A stretch of 64,000 nt of DNA from Rutidosis leptorrhynchoides (lineage: Eukaryota > Streptophyta > Magnoliopsida > Asterales > Asteraceae): positions 107,247,001 through 107,311,000 of the forward strand of contig NC_092334.1 in the NCBI RefSeq assembly GCF_046630445.1, read 5' to 3'. A model generated the notes under the pieces. The model made no database searches and had not been told where the DNA came from. It saw only the letters and a program-made list of their open reading frames with translations. Shown in pieces: positions 46,640 through 60,347 of the stretch; position 1 is the first letter of the stretch; the number at the start of each line of letters is the position of its first letter. The translations under genes and the position numbers were made by a program.

Positions 46640-47769
46640 TTTTTATTTTTTATTTTTTGGCGAAAAAACGAATACTATTAAACGAGTTCTTATCTCGAAT
46701 AGAGACAAGAACTAACCGAAATTACAAGCAAAAAGCCGAAAGGCTCAAGGACTATGACACTAGAACTAACCAAACCACACTACGCAAAAGCAAATCAAAC
46801 GAACTATGAGCCAGACCGCTATAAACCACTAAGACCGAAATCAATAAAATATACAAAAATAGAGATCAACAACTAAACGATCCCCTTAATTAACTAGATT
46901 ACTCAACCACCTCCTTACCCTTAGATGACTTGGAAAACGACTTGGAGCCCGGATCATCACCCCCTTTGAACACGACTTTGTAGAAGGAATAAGTCAACAC
47001 GTTCCCCGAACCGTCACCTACAAGAGTTCCTAAAGATGGAGAAATCAAGCCTTGCCTTGCTAAATTCTCGAAAAAGCCAATCTTACCCCCTCCATCTAGT
47101 TGATCGACAACCGCATCCGTTTCAAACAAACCTTGAACCGCATCGCCATAATCTGAGTCATCATCGTTATCAAACAATCGAAAAGAGGCGCCTTTACCCT
47201 TATTTACCTTCTTTGCTCTTCCTATTAGTGTTGAAAAATTCTTCACTGGAGCCCGACAATTCTTATCGTGAATGGTCCATCCTTGCAAAAATCAATACAC
47301 GAACCATCCGAACACACACACAAAACACTAGACGCGCTCTTACCGACTGCAAATGCAACCGACGACTCCTTTTCACTTTGCAAAGCATTCTCCCTGTCAC
47401 TAACCTGAGCAATAACGTGACCCGTATCCACAACCCCGATCTCATTTAATTTTCTTTTTTTTGTTGTTGCCAAATCTAAGACCCTCAAGAGCGACATCAA
47501 TCTCCGAATATTGAGCACGGTATGGAAAGTGTTCAACAGCAGCACCAGGCACACCATTAACACTAAAATTCTCCTCTTGTTCAGAAGTTGGAATCTGCTT
47601 GCTAAGATTAATCACCTCCACATTCTCACGTACAACAACATCATGATCTGGTACATCTATAGAATTAGCATCACAAGCATCAACGTCAACCGTATTCGAA
47701 GGCCCCACTAAACATTCATCCACCAAGAGATCCCGATTCAGAGAAGCAATCCATTCAGAGGAAAAACTG
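46640..47769 (-). mobile_element. LINE relic with frameshifted ORF1-like sequence
   Basis: On the minus strand three overlapping frames (47726-47442, then about 47500-47243, then 47288-46899) together read as one acidic, Gly/Asp/Lys-rich protein broken by at least two frameshifts. Landmarks are GKGASFRLFDNDDDSDYGDA and GFFENLARQGLISPSLGTLV. The 3' end after the last stop closes with CGCCAAAAAATAAAAAATAA, an A-rich tail as in LINEs. No ORF2 is present. The assignment rests on layout and the tail, not on a defined domain. The 5' side is cut by the LTR scrap at 47770. Confidence 0.5.
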
Positions 47770-48011
47770 TGATGCCCCGTACAAAATTAACGTGTACGGA
47801 TCACCAACAACAGGTCCATTACACGGTTACAATACTATATGCTGTTTTAAGACAAGTTTGCATTCATGAAAAGATAATGTTTTACAAAAGATAGCGTGCT
47901 TCTACGAATAGAAAGCATTAACATAAGTACGTGACTCAAAGGTCATTACAAAACCATTGTCCAAATGTAACATAAGTTATGAATGCAAGGTGAAAGTTTC
48001 GTAATTGAGAC
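47770..48011 (+). repeat. Fragment of another gypsy LTR
   Basis: Begins TGATGCCCCGTACAAAATTA, a start I know from Ty3/gypsy LTRs of composites, with CGTGTACGG and TTACACGGTTAC words, and breaks off at 48011 where element C begins. Its missing part may lie beyond the window. Confidence 0.55.
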
Positions 48012-49168
48012 TGTAACATCCAGCGTTTTTCCGTTAAATTTATTTTTAACACCGTCTTTTTTTTTAGATAATATCTTTTGTTATCTAAATTCGTGCCTTT
48101 CATTAACTAATGTTCTTGATATTCCCGTTATTGGATTATAACGTCACTCGTTTACTCTAGCGTTTTTAAAATATTCGTTCGGTTAATTCACGCACCCGCT
48201 TTGAAACTTGAGGGACCGAAGTTGCCAAGTGGGCAAAGTGGTGACTAGGTCAACTTGTCAACCAATTCACCACCACCACACATTTAACCTCCTCTTTCTT
48301 TTCTTACTTCTCTTTTTCTCTCCATCTCAAGAACACACACAAACACCCAATTCAATCAATCATCATCCAAATCCGAATCAAGAAGCAAACATCAAAACAA
48401 ATTACATATTCGTGATCCTCTCTTCATCCTCTACATTTTGGTACCAATTTCATCACATTTGGGTAACATTTCTAAAACACTAGATTTCTCTAAATTCGTT
48501 GTATATACTTGAAATGGTGTTAATTAGTGTCTATGGCTCAAGTCTAACATGAATATGTGTTTAGTTTGCTCGATTTGTTGTTTTGAGTAACTAGCTTGAA
48601 TGTGAAAAATGGGTGTGCTTAATCTTGGATTTTGGATGATTAAATGTTGTTAGATGTTAAAAGTTTATGTATTAAATGTGTTACTAGCATCATTAACTTC
48701 AATTTGATGTGTAGGTTGATTGAGAAAACTTCATAATCATGATTATTGACTTTGTGATTTTGGGTTAGGGTTTGATGAACTTTAAAATGAACTTTTGATG
48801 CCTTGAATGACATGAGATGTTGTTAGTAAGTGTTTAGTTGTATTGTATGTTTAATTACCTTCGAAACGGCATATCATACAGGTAAATTGGTTACCCGAAT
48901 CATGAAATGCATTTTTAGAACTTGAAACTTTGATTATGAACATTTAACGATCATTTGACGAGGTTTTTGTTGTGGTAAATGATGAACTTGTTTGATGAAA
49001 TGTGTTTAATTGTGTTCCTTGTCGAAATACCTTTCCAACGATATAAGATACTTGTTTTGAATGTTTACGGTTCATGAGTTATGCTTGTTTGAAGTTTGGT
49101 TCGTGTACTTGATAAAACTCAGAAACAGCATTTCCCAGGTACAGGAGCGACACTCTTGAACTAAGAGC

Positions 49169-49173
49169 GCCGC
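49169..49173. repeat. Target-site duplication of element D (GCCGC)
   Basis: GCCGC at 49169-49173 and again at 58906-58910. Confidence 0.9.
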
Positions 49174-52102
49174 TGAAATGTCCGCAACTAATCCATCCGG
49201 ACGAAGTCTTCAACAGTTGGTTCCATTGCGATGATCGACTCCAAGTACTGTCCTTAATATGAGTTAATGCACAGCGGAAGACTTAATTCGTACCTGAGAA
49301 TAACATGCTTTAAAATGTCAACATAAAGTTGGTGAGATATATAGGTTTGATGCTAGCAGCGTTATATCTATGGACCACAAGATTTCATATATAAACGTTT
49401 TAATAAAAATATTCTAAGTTGTTGAGCACTTGATAACTATACTTAACATTTAATCAACGTCGCATATTCCCTTTATTATGAAATCTTACTACACCGTACC
49501 AAGTGTAGTTACCGAAATGAAGTACTGTGCAACCGTTGAATACTGGTCGTCCAGTCCGGTTGGGGTTGTCAGGCCCGATAGATCTATCAACAGGATTCGC
49601 GTTTACAATACCTCATGTAAATAATAGTTACCAAGTTACAGGGAAGTATGCCAGTGGTACAACTCAACGTAGAATATATATTTTTAATCACTTGTGTCCA
49701 TAACGTAATTCATAAAATGCATGTATTCTCATCCCGAAATATTTAGAGTTTAAAAGTGGGACTATATACTCACCTAATGTATTTTGTAGTAAAAATACAT
49801 ATAACATCATTGATCAAGTACAGGGTTGGCCTCGGATTCACGAACCTATATTATTTGTATATATTAAAACATATAATCGTAATCGAACCAATTTATGATG
49901 TAATTTCTATATATAAGTCTTACTATTTATTTATTAAATTAATAATTGTAATAATACTAGACGAAGGATAATAATAATAATAGTAATAATAGTGATAATA
50001 ATATAAATAGGTTAATTTTAAGAATGATAATTTTATTAAAGATAATAACTTTATTAATAATGATAATACTAATGTTTTTATTAATAATTATAATGATAAT
50101 AATACTACTAATAATGATACTAATACTTATACTGATAATTTTAACAATATTAATAAAACTTTCATTTTCATAATCATGGATTATTTTAATAATATTAATA
50201 TTGATAATTATAATAATATTGATAGTTTTTAAATGAAAAATTTAGTGATATTAATAATAACAATACTAATAGTAATACTAATAATAAAATTAAAAGTAAT
50301 AATGATAAGTAAATAGCTACCTCATTTAAACAGACTTTTAAAAAATATTGCCCAGGCAGGGGCTCGAACCCCTGACCTCTCGTTTAGCACACTAACACCC
50401 AGCCAATCCATCTATCATATTTTTCTGGAATTATAACAGTCTATACTTTATTTATACTGTATCTGTCTGTTATCATCATCCTTCTTCTTCCTTCACAGAC
50501 CACGTCCCAGGTTCGAATTAACATCAAAAACATTATATGTTGGATTTAAAACTGTCATACGAATTGTAACCAATCTATATGGGTCTTTAATTACTTGGAA
50601 ACACAAAAAAAATAAGAAGAACTGCCATAGCAGGCCGTCGGTGTTCACAAAAACAAAAAAAAAAAAAAAAAAAAAAACTTTTTGATTCTTGGATCGTTTT
50701 ACTAAATGTTATCTATATGAAAAAAGTCCCTAAATCATGTTTATAAACTTTCCCCATACTCAATTGGACGCAAAACATCAAAACGGTTTCGGATTTTTGC
50801 GAAGATCAAATTCTTTAACTTTTTAAAATAAATCTTTGATCTCAGAATTAAGCTTCGATATATAAAATTAGAACTTGAAACTTTGAAATCAGTTTAAACA
50901 AAAGATTTCTAACTAAACTGTATTTTTAGATTTTAAAGTGTTATTCGAATTCATGTTAGAGCAAAAAAAAAAAAATTGAACGTACAGGGGTTATGAGAAA
51001 ATATCTCGAAGGATTTAAACAGATTAGGATGTCCACTTACAGCTATAATTGAAATAGGTGATGATTATTGGTGACACCGAAGAAGTAAAAAAAAAATACG
51101 CTTTGAAGGTGTGGGCTCACAAAAGATCACGAGCAAGCAGAAGGAAGATGGGAAAGTCGAAGAAGACAAACAGATAATAATATATCTGATTAAGTAACGC
51201 ATCCCTCTATTATTTATAAACCCCATTTACCAGTGCGTGTAATTATATGTATATTTATTTACATTTTTGATTATATTTAATTCATAAATTTTAATATTTA
51301 TAATGTTATTAATAATAAATACTAATACTAATAAAATTTATTAGATCCTAATAATATTAAAAATAATACTAATGATAATAATATCATATCAATAATAATA
51401 AAAATTGTGTTAATAATGATTATAAATAGTGGTGATACTAAAAATCATAAAAATGATAATCTTAATAAGTTAACTAATAGCAATTAATATAAAATGATAG
51501 CAATAACATGTTTATTAATACTAATAATACTACAGATCATAATGTTATTAAATAATTTTGATAATATAATAACTTATATCGAATTTCATATATATCTATA
51601 TATCTGTATAGTGAATATATAAAGAATCATAATATTATTAATTATACAATTTGATATTTAATTTTAATGAAACAGATGATTATAATAACAGTAGAGTTAA
51701 TAATAATAATAATACTGATATTAATTATAATACTTGTACATAACGAATTTCATATATATACTTTTATATAACAATGTTAATGATACAAATATCGATCTTA
51801 ATAGTGAAAATAATGATAATAATATTAATATTACAAATATATTACTATCAATTATGTTACTTATTGAATCATTAATATTTATAATATACAATATATATAA
51901 TATTACCTATGTATAGAATTGTTTATTTATAGATTTATTACACATAATTGTTCATGAATCGTCAGGCATGGCCAAAGGGTAACTGATTATCCGAATATAA
52001 ATTTCAAACTTTCTAGACTCAGAATTACAGATTTTGCTTATCGTGTCGGAATCATATAAAGATTAAGGTTTAAATTTGGTCAGAAATTTCCGGGTCGTTA
52101 CA
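49174..52102 (-). repeat. Element D 3' LTR
   Basis: Plus strand begins TGAAATGTCCGC and ends GGGTCGTTACA. Contains a tRNA-like block (50349-50412, minus) between two AAT-rich tracts. Confidence 0.93.
50349..50412 (-). other. tRNA-like block in the element D left LTR
   Basis: Minus strand: GGCTGGGTGTTAG, then AACGAGAGGTC, then GGGGTTCGAGCCCCTG, then a T run within about 15 bases. GGTTCGAGCCC fits the pol III B box and the arms can pair. The opposite LTR holds the same block at 57155-57218. Confidence 0.55.
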
Positions 52103-52145
52103 GTACCCACCTGTTAAAGAAATTTCGTCCCCGAAATTTGATAGA
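52103..52145 (-). other. Polypurine tract of element D
   Basis: Minus strand TTTCGGGGACGAAATTTCTT then TAACAGGTGGGTAC before the LTR. Confidence 0.75.
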
Positions 52146-55100
52146 GGTTGTCATGAGTAACAATAGGAATGTTTTCATGACGAATATGAGATAATAACGG
52201 AGTTTTATCATTATTGATAGATATAGATAAAACATTTCGATCATGTGAAGCGTACAAGTGAAGCTATCACAAAAGAGTGAAATGAGTATTATGATATCGT
52301 TTTAACTGATGACGTGGTTATGATTGATTTCCGGAATTCACGAGATTTAAAGAAATCTTTCGTAATAAGATTTGGTTCTTCGGCGATTTAGGAAACAGGA
52401 TCTCCTTTGATTTAATGCATCAAATCTGTTGTGATTTCTTTGTCGAATACTTATAAAACTACCCCCTTCATTCCCTTATTTCCATATCCCACATCTTCTA
52501 CTCTTTCTCCTTAATTCTTACTTTAAGATATTTGCCAATATGCTCCATCCTATTCTAATCCTTGATATATTCTTAATTTTCACATCTGTCATCCTTCTCT
52601 TTCATCTACCACCAGAAGAATCTATTTACTTCTACTACACTCTTGTGTTTATAGTGTTTTTAATTCTCCCGTGTCTCTATATTGCTATTTGTATTGATAT
52701 ACATGGTTTGAAATTTCTGGGTGGTTATTGAGTTTTATATCTTCCCTTATACTTCGATGTTCATACTCTTTTCTTCTATAATCATTGTCATCCGCAGTTA
52801 ATGCCTTCTTCTATTTGCTGCGATTTATACTCTAATTTCTATTTTGGAGCTTCATTCTTTCATTTCCTCTTCCCGTCCTCAAGCCAAGCGGGTAATGATC
52901 CGAAATTCGTAGGTATGAAATTTGGAATGAACATAGCTAATGTTCTCAGAAATAGATGGTAATGGCACGATTTTAATTTATCAAATTACCAGAATTCAGA
53001 AGTGAAAATAGAACTATCAGGAAGATATGTTCTCGATATGTTTGAAAATTGAGTAAAATGTAAGAGTCGTGTAACATGGCACATGATGACGGTACTGTGA
53101 ATCATCACATTCCATTAGGAACTTAACATGACTTACTGTAATATAATGAAATTGATCAAGTTTCATTATATTATACTAATTCATGCATCAGTTCCCAACA
53201 CTGCTTCAGAACATTCCTATTTTAAACTCGAAGATTTCAGAATTTAGAAACTAACACAGTTTCTTTTATGTTGTAACGCAGATATTACGGAGAGATAAAT
53301 GACTTCAGATAAGGATAGTCGTGAAAATATCTCCAGAAATATGGAGGATATTTATAATGAAAGGCACGATGATATCTTAGATTTTCTATCATCAATGGAT
53401 GATGAAGAAGATTTGTCTATGAAAGTTTAGAATGAGAAGTAAGGTGTTTGCTGACGATCTCAACAGACACTGAATCATTTGGATCTTTTGAAGTCAGATT
53501 TAGTTTTTCACGATTTGTCCACGGCCTCCTTCATAGTTTCGCATAATCCGCTTTTCGGTACTAAATTTTCTATTGAAGGTTTCCAAAACTTCATTCTTTA
53601 TCATCAAATTTTGGCAATTAAGACCATTTACTACATGCTGCTTCGTCAGCATTCTCAAAGTTAACGGATCTGAGTCATCGGTTATCAAACCGAGGTGGTT
53701 TCGGGAGAATCTGTGTTTTTAGATAATTAAACGCTGATGGTAATATGGTGGAATATAAAAGGTTATCCGGTAACGACGGCGAAAGAATAACGTATATATA
53801 TCAAGACTAACATTTCTGAGAAGTCGAGGTTAACTTGCTGGAGCTGCGATAAAATTGGCTAATTTGGAAAGGGATTACAAAGTTATTTTGGGTAATAATA
53901 ACACTAAAGAAATTAACACTGCTGCGTGTTAAACGTTGACTCAGTCTCCGAGAGTTTTCGAGTGCATAACTATATGCAAGAATCTTTTCTTCCAGAGATG
54001 AGGTGCGGTTGGTTCATTCTCTCGATCGAAATGTTTTCAAGAATTACGAAAGGTTTGAACGCGAATTGTAATTGTCGAGGTACAAATGAGGTTTAGAATG
54101 AAATCAAGTGGCAAACTTGAAGAATTGTTTAGTTTCATATGTTATAATCAATATTTTAATTCATTTTAATTGTTCAAAGTTAGCAGTCAAATAGTCCGAT
54201 AGTCCAATAGTTCAATAGTTCAATGATTCATATATAATTTAATATATAATATTCGAATTAAATAATACGTATCGTGACCCGTGCACCGGTCTCAGTATTG
54301 ATCACAACTCAAAGTATATATATATTTTGGAATCCACCTCAACCCTGTATAGTCAACTATAGAGTGTCTATGGTCGTTCCGAAATATGTATATAGATGGG
54401 TCGATATGATAAGTCGAAACCTTGCATACGTGTCCCGTTAATTATAGTGCGTAAAATAAATAAATATATATCATGACCCATTGCACAACGTGTTGTCTCA
54501 GAATTAATCCGACGTATTGTTGTACATGTGTCCCGACGGTATGTAAAGTGCGGAAATTAAATAACAATAAATAAAATTGCGAGAATGTAAATTGCGATAA
54601 ATTAAAAGTTAATCAGATAGCTGGGAACAGTTAGCCGGAACAGTTAGCGTGGAATCCTTAACAGATTTTTATTTAGTTAATTCGTGTGTTTCTAACAATT
54701 TTTGATTTGTCCAATGTTTCTTCTTTATGCCACTTGTTGGATTCGGATAGGTAAAAAAAAAATCCAAATATGAAATTTGAATGGAAATGGTTATTCTGTG
54801 ATGAACGGATACGTATATCGGTGATTGTAAGTAGGATAGTAAATGACCGTTGAATCAGATTCGAAGAATGTACAGTGTAACTTGTTAATGTGAATTTTAA
54901 ATATTCCTTGGGTACTACCCACCCGTTAAAATATTTTCATCATTAACAGTTTGTACGAAAGAATTTTTAATTACGATCTTTATGAAAATATATTTGCATA
55001 TATATTTTCTTCAGATGTAATTATGGATTTAATGAGTCAATAAGATTTTATACTCATTTGATTTATCGTTAATACTGGATTACATGATCTCTAAAACATT

Positions 55101-55966
55101 AGAGATTTCATAATCACCATGTCGAACGAAGATATATGAGGTAGAACGTTACGTAAAGCGAAGGTAATCGATGTAGAACGATATATAGAACGAAGATTAT
55201 ACTTGAAGTACAGATGATGATATTGAGCCATATGATGTTGATATCCGAGGTACAGATCGTGACGTTGAGATTTATGACGTGATTGTGGTTGATGTGATAA
55301 GAGTATTGTCGGCGTTGGTGATGGTGGTACGGTTTATGCTGCTGGTGCTGCTGATGGTGTTTGTAACCTCCGCACCAGATTTTCCAAAGCCATTACTCGA
55401 GCACGTAGTTCGTTAACTTCTTATATTATGTCGAGATGATTGACGATTGGAACGAGCGGGTGAGTAAGATTCGAAATATAGAATAATATATAATCGTAAC
55501 GGGATACTTTAGAGATGAGAGAATAAATGGTTTCTCAAACAGGTTAACCGGTAAACGTATCAGGTTCATCGCCAAAAAGACAATTTGGTGGATGGAAAGG
55601 ATTATTGATGTGAAATGATTTTCAGATATAGGATGATATTCTAGCTTCATAGAATATCTATATATAATACTAAAGATTTCGTAGCCTACAGAGGAACCTA
55701 CGGCATACGACAAGCAAGTCTACAAATGCGCTAAGATATGAATTTTTGTCTATACACTATCGATGCACTAAATGCAGTAAGACGTGTTTAGACTAAAGAA
55801 TGATAAGCAGATAATTCCCTAAGGATGATAAGCAGATGGTTTCCGACTAGAGATGATAAGCAAAACTTTTTGACAGGCAGACACGGTCAAAGTCCAGACT
55901 CACTAATGTATCCTAACAACTACCAGTTAGACACACTAATGCAAGGCCTGGTTCACTAAGACCAAC
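52146..55966 (-). other. Interior of element D, non-coding
   Basis: No retroelement domain and no long frame. Collinear with the element A interior in many blocks, for example AATATGGAGGATATTTATAA at 53338 and 2403. Confidence 0.7.
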
Positions 55967-55978
55967 GCTCTGATACCA
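55967..55978 (-). other. Primer binding site of element D (initiator tRNA-Met)
   Basis: Minus strand TGGTATCAGAGC, two bases from the LTR edge. Confidence 0.88.
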
Positions 55979-55980
55979 AA

Positions 55981-58905
55981 TGAAATGTCCGCAACTAATC
56001 CATCCGGACGAAGTCTTCAACAGTTGGTTCCATTGCGATGATCGACTCCAAGTACTGTCCTTAATATGAGTTAATGCACAGCGGAAGACTTAATTCGTAC
56101 CTGAGAATAACATGCTTTAAAATGTCAACATAAAGTTGGTGAGATATATAGGTTTGATGCTAGCAGCGTTATATCTATGGACCACAAGATTTCATATATA
56201 AACGTTTTAATAAAAATATTCTAAGTTGTTGAGCACTTGATAACCATACTTAACATTTAATCAACGTCGAATATTCCCTTTATTATGAAATCTTACTACA
56301 CCGTACCAAGTGTAGTTACCGAAACGAAGTACTGTGCAACCGTTGAATACTGGTCGTCCAGTCCGGTTGGGGTTGTCAGGCCCGATAGATCTATCAACAG
56401 GATTCGCGTTTACAATACCTCATGTAAATAATAGTTACCAAGTTACAGGGAAGTATGCCAGTGGTACAACTCAACGTAGAATATATATTTTTAATCACTT
56501 GTGTCCATAACGTAATTCATAAAATGCATGTATTCTCATCCCGAAATATTTAGAGTTTAAAAGTGGGACTATATACTCACCTAATGTATTTTGTAGTAAA
56601 AATACATATAACATCATTGATCAAGTACAGGGTTGGCCTCGGATTCACGAACCTATATTATTTGTATATATTAAAACATATAATCGTAATCGAACCAATT
56701 TATGATGTAATTTCTATATATAAGCCTTACTATTTATTTATTAAATTAATAATTGTAATAATACTAGACGAAGGATAATAATAATAATAGTAATAATAGT
56801 GATAATAATATAAATAGGTTAATTTTAAGAATGATAATTTTATTAAAGATAATAACTTTATTAATAATGATAATACTAATGTTTTTATTAATAATTATAA
56901 TGATAATAATACTACTAATAATGATACTAATACTTATACTGATAATTTTAACAATATTAATAAAACTTTCATTTTCATAATCATGGATTATTTTAATAAT
57001 ATTAATATTGATAATTATAATAATATTGATAGTTTTTAAATGAAAAATTTAGTGATATTAATAATAACAATACTAATAGTAATACTAATAATAAAATTAA
57101 AAGTAATAATGATAAGTAAATAGCTACCTCATTTAAACAGACTTTTAAAAAATATTGCCCAGGCAGGGGCTCGAACCCCTGACCTCTCGTTTAGCACACT
57201 AACACCCAGCCAATCCATCTATCATACTTTTTCTGGAATTATAACAGTCTATACTTTATTTATACTGTATCTGTCTGTTATCATCATCCTTCTTCTTCCT
57301 TCACAGACCACATCCCAGGTTCGAATTAACATCAAAAACATTATATGTTGGATTTAAAACTGTCATACGAATTGTAACCAATCTATATGGGTCTTTAATT
57401 ACTTGGAAACACAAAAAAAATAAGAAGAACTGCCATAGCAGGCCGTCGGTGTTCACAAAAAAAAAAAAAAAAAAAATTAACTTTTTGATTCTTGGATCGT
57501 TTTACTAAATGTTATCTATATGAAAAAAGTCCCTAAATCATGTTTATAAACTTTCCCCATACTCAATTGGACGCAAAACATCAAAACGGTTTCGGATTTT
57601 TGCGAAGATCAAATTCTTTAACTTTTTAAAATAAATCTTTGATCTCAGAATTAAGCTTCGATATATAAAATTAGAACTTGAAACTTTGAAATCAGTTTAA
57701 ACAAAAGATTTCTGACTAAACTGTATTTTTAGATTTTAAAGTGTTATTCGAATTCATGTTAGAGCTAAAAAAAAATAATTGAACGTACAGGGGTTATGAG
57801 AAAATATCTCGAAGGATTTAAACAGATTAGGATGTCCACTTACAGCTATAATTGAAATAGGTGATGATTATTGGTGACACCGAAGAAGTAAAAAAAAAAT
57901 ACGCTTTGAAGGTGTGGGCTCACAAAAGATCACGAGCAAGTAGAAGGAAGATGGGAAAGTCGAAGAAGACAAACAGATAATAATATATCTGATTAAGTAA
58001 CGCATCCCTCTATTATTTATAAACCCCATTTACCAGTGCGTGTAATTATATGTATATTTATTTACATTTTTGATTATATTTAATTCATAAATTTTAATAT
58101 TTATAATGTTATTAATAATAAATACTAATACTAATAAAATTTATTAGATCCTAATAATATTAAAAATAATACTAATGATAATAATATCATATCAATAATA
58201 ATAAAAATTGTGTTAATAATGATTATAAATAGTGGTGATACTAAAAATCATAAAAATGATAATCTTAATAAGTTAACTAATAGCAATTAATATAAAATGA
58301 TAGCAATAACATGTTTATTAATACTAATAATACTACAGATCATAATGTTATTAAATAATTTTGATAATATAATAACTTATATCGAATTCCATATATATCT
58401 ATATATCTGTATAGTGAATATATAAAGAATCATAATATTATTAATTATACAATTTGATATTTAATTTTAATGAAACAGATGATTATAATAACAGTAGAGT
58501 TAATAATAATAATAATACTGATATTAATTATAATACTTGTACATAACGAATTTCATATATATACTTTTATATAACAATGTTAATGATACAAATATCGATC
58601 TTAATAGTGAAAATAATGATAATAATATTAATATTACAAATATATTACTATCAATTATGTTACTTATTGAATCATTAATATTTATAATATACAATATATA
58701 TAATATTACCTATGTATAGAATTGTTTATTTATAGATTTATTACACATAATTGTTCATGAATCGTCAGGCATGGCCAAAGGGTAACTGATTATCCGAATA
58801 TAAATTTCAAACTTTCTAGACTCAGAATTACAGATTTTGCTTATCGTGTCGGAATCATATAAAGATTAAGGTTTAAATTTGGTCAGAAATTTCCGGGTCG
58901 TTACA
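55981..58905 (-). repeat. Element D 5' LTR
   Basis: 2925 bp, near-identical to 49174-52102. Confidence 0.93.
57155..57218 (-). other. tRNA-like block in the element D right LTR
   Basis: Identical copy of the block at 50349-50412, with the same B box and T run. Confidence 0.55.
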
Positions 58906-60335
58906 GCCGCTCCTGGTAAGCCTTTTTGTGGAGTTTTTCATCAGACATCAGGAGCGCCGCTCCTGAAAACAAGAGCGCCGCTTCTGGTCCTCAAGAGCGC
59001 CGCTCCTGGTTTTGGTGCGCCGCTCCTGTGCTGAAAAAGTAGACCAACTTATTTTGTGTTTTCACAAATTCATCCCCGCTTACTCGCAACTCCGATTAAC
59101 ATGAAACTTGGCCAACATGTTTATATATGATTACTAATTGAAGAAAAATTGTCGGATACCCGACCCGACCCCGTCAACGTTGACTTTGACTTTGACCAAG
59201 TTTGACTTTTAGTCAAACTTAACCAAACACTTATGCAATCGTTCTAACGTACCTTTATACTTGATTCTTGCATGAAACTTGACAACGTGATTCACATGCT
59301 ATATATTCGAGTCATAACGAGCCATAGGACTAATTGAACACATTTCGTCCGACCGTGTGTCGTAACCAGTTAATTGATACCACTTACTTGTTTAGGTCAA
59401 GGCTAAGCAACTTTCATGCACACGTTTACTTTGTGAAGTACATTTATACTCGTGCACTCAAGGTGAGATCATAGTCCCATCTTTCTACAACTTTTATACT
59501 TTTAAATCATGGGATGAGAAACATATACAGTTTTATACTATATACTTCATACTTTGAACACAAGTACGAAAACAAACATTCCACAACGAGTTAGAACAGA
59601 AATCCTCAATTCAATTATCATTAGTTACACTTGCAGGGTGTAAGCGAGAACTTATATTATGTGATCACATGGGCTTGACGAGCCTCATTCGGACGGTTCG
59701 CTACCGTTAGCGGATGAAATATATTTTCGGGTTTAGTATATGTTCTAACACTACGTAACAGGGTACAAAATAGTTAAGTCTTGATAATTGGGTGCTCGCG
59801 AACATACTTTTGGAATGCAAATGATTCAGATAATCAACGTTATGGAAATACAAAATCTTGTGGTTCAAAAACAACTAATATACCTATGATTTCACCAACG
59901 TTTTTCGTTGAAAGTTTTCTATATGTTTCTCAGGTTCATGAATGGCTATTTGATACATGCTTCCGCGTAAACTTATACTTGCTTGGGGTCAAGCATACAT
60001 GCATACACTCTGATTACTTGCTTGGGGTCAAGCATACATACATACGCTAGTGATAGCACCTTTGGATTCAAGCATTTTGTTTACGTATTTACGCTATATA
60101 TAGCAACCGTGATTTTCAACTTATTATGTCGCAAGTTATTTCATTAATACTTCATACTTTTGTAAACTTAAACTTGTTGTCGAGCCGTTTGGTAAACTAA
60201 ACTTTGTAAGTCTTGTACGTTTCAAATGATTGCGACATAATTTTGGTCAAACGCGTCTCATTTAGGGACTATGACCACGCAACGGGACCTAAGTTAATGA
60301 CGCCGTAAATGACGATTTTGTTGGGTCGCTACAGA

Positions 60336-60347
60336 TGGTATCAGAGC
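60336..60347 (+). other. Primer binding site of element C (initiator tRNA-Met)
   Basis: TGGTATCAGAGC, two bases after the LTR end at 60333. Confidence 0.88.

Larger units (their letters stand above)
49174..58905 (-). mobile_element. Element D: complete, young LARD-like retrotransposon
   Basis: LTRs 49174-52102 (2929 bp) and 55981-58905 (2925 bp) are almost identical; about ten substitutions were noticed by eye. The primer site on the minus strand (TGGTATCAGAGC, 55967-55978) sits against the right LTR, and the polypurine tract sits against the left LTR, so D reads right to left. The duplication GCCGC is perfect. The 3878-bp interior has no gag or pol motif in any frame. All cis signals needed for copying are present but no enzyme, so a Tekay-type helper is likely (inference). 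Same family as element A. Confidence 0.92.
48012..60333 (+). repeat. Element C 5' LTR, interrupted by element D
   Basis: LTR parts are 48012-49173 and 58906-60333. With element D and one GCCGC removed, the LTR is about 2.6 kb. It contains five GAGCGCCGCTCCTG-like units around the D insertion site (about 49160-49173 and 58906-59030), and two hairpins TGCTTGGGGTCAAGCA at about 59979 and 60018. Confidence 0.82.

Noticed and set aside
48208..48483. 91-aa frame repeated at 62810-63085
   Set aside because: It lies at the LTR start of element C in both LTRs; low-complexity Ser/His/Asn content and no known domain, so it is more likely leader sequence than a gene.
49756..49971. Repeated 71-aa frame (also 56563-56778) and 60-aa frame (51734, 58537)
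   Set aside because: They are the same LTR sequence in the two LTRs of element D, on the strand opposite to the element, without family resemblance.
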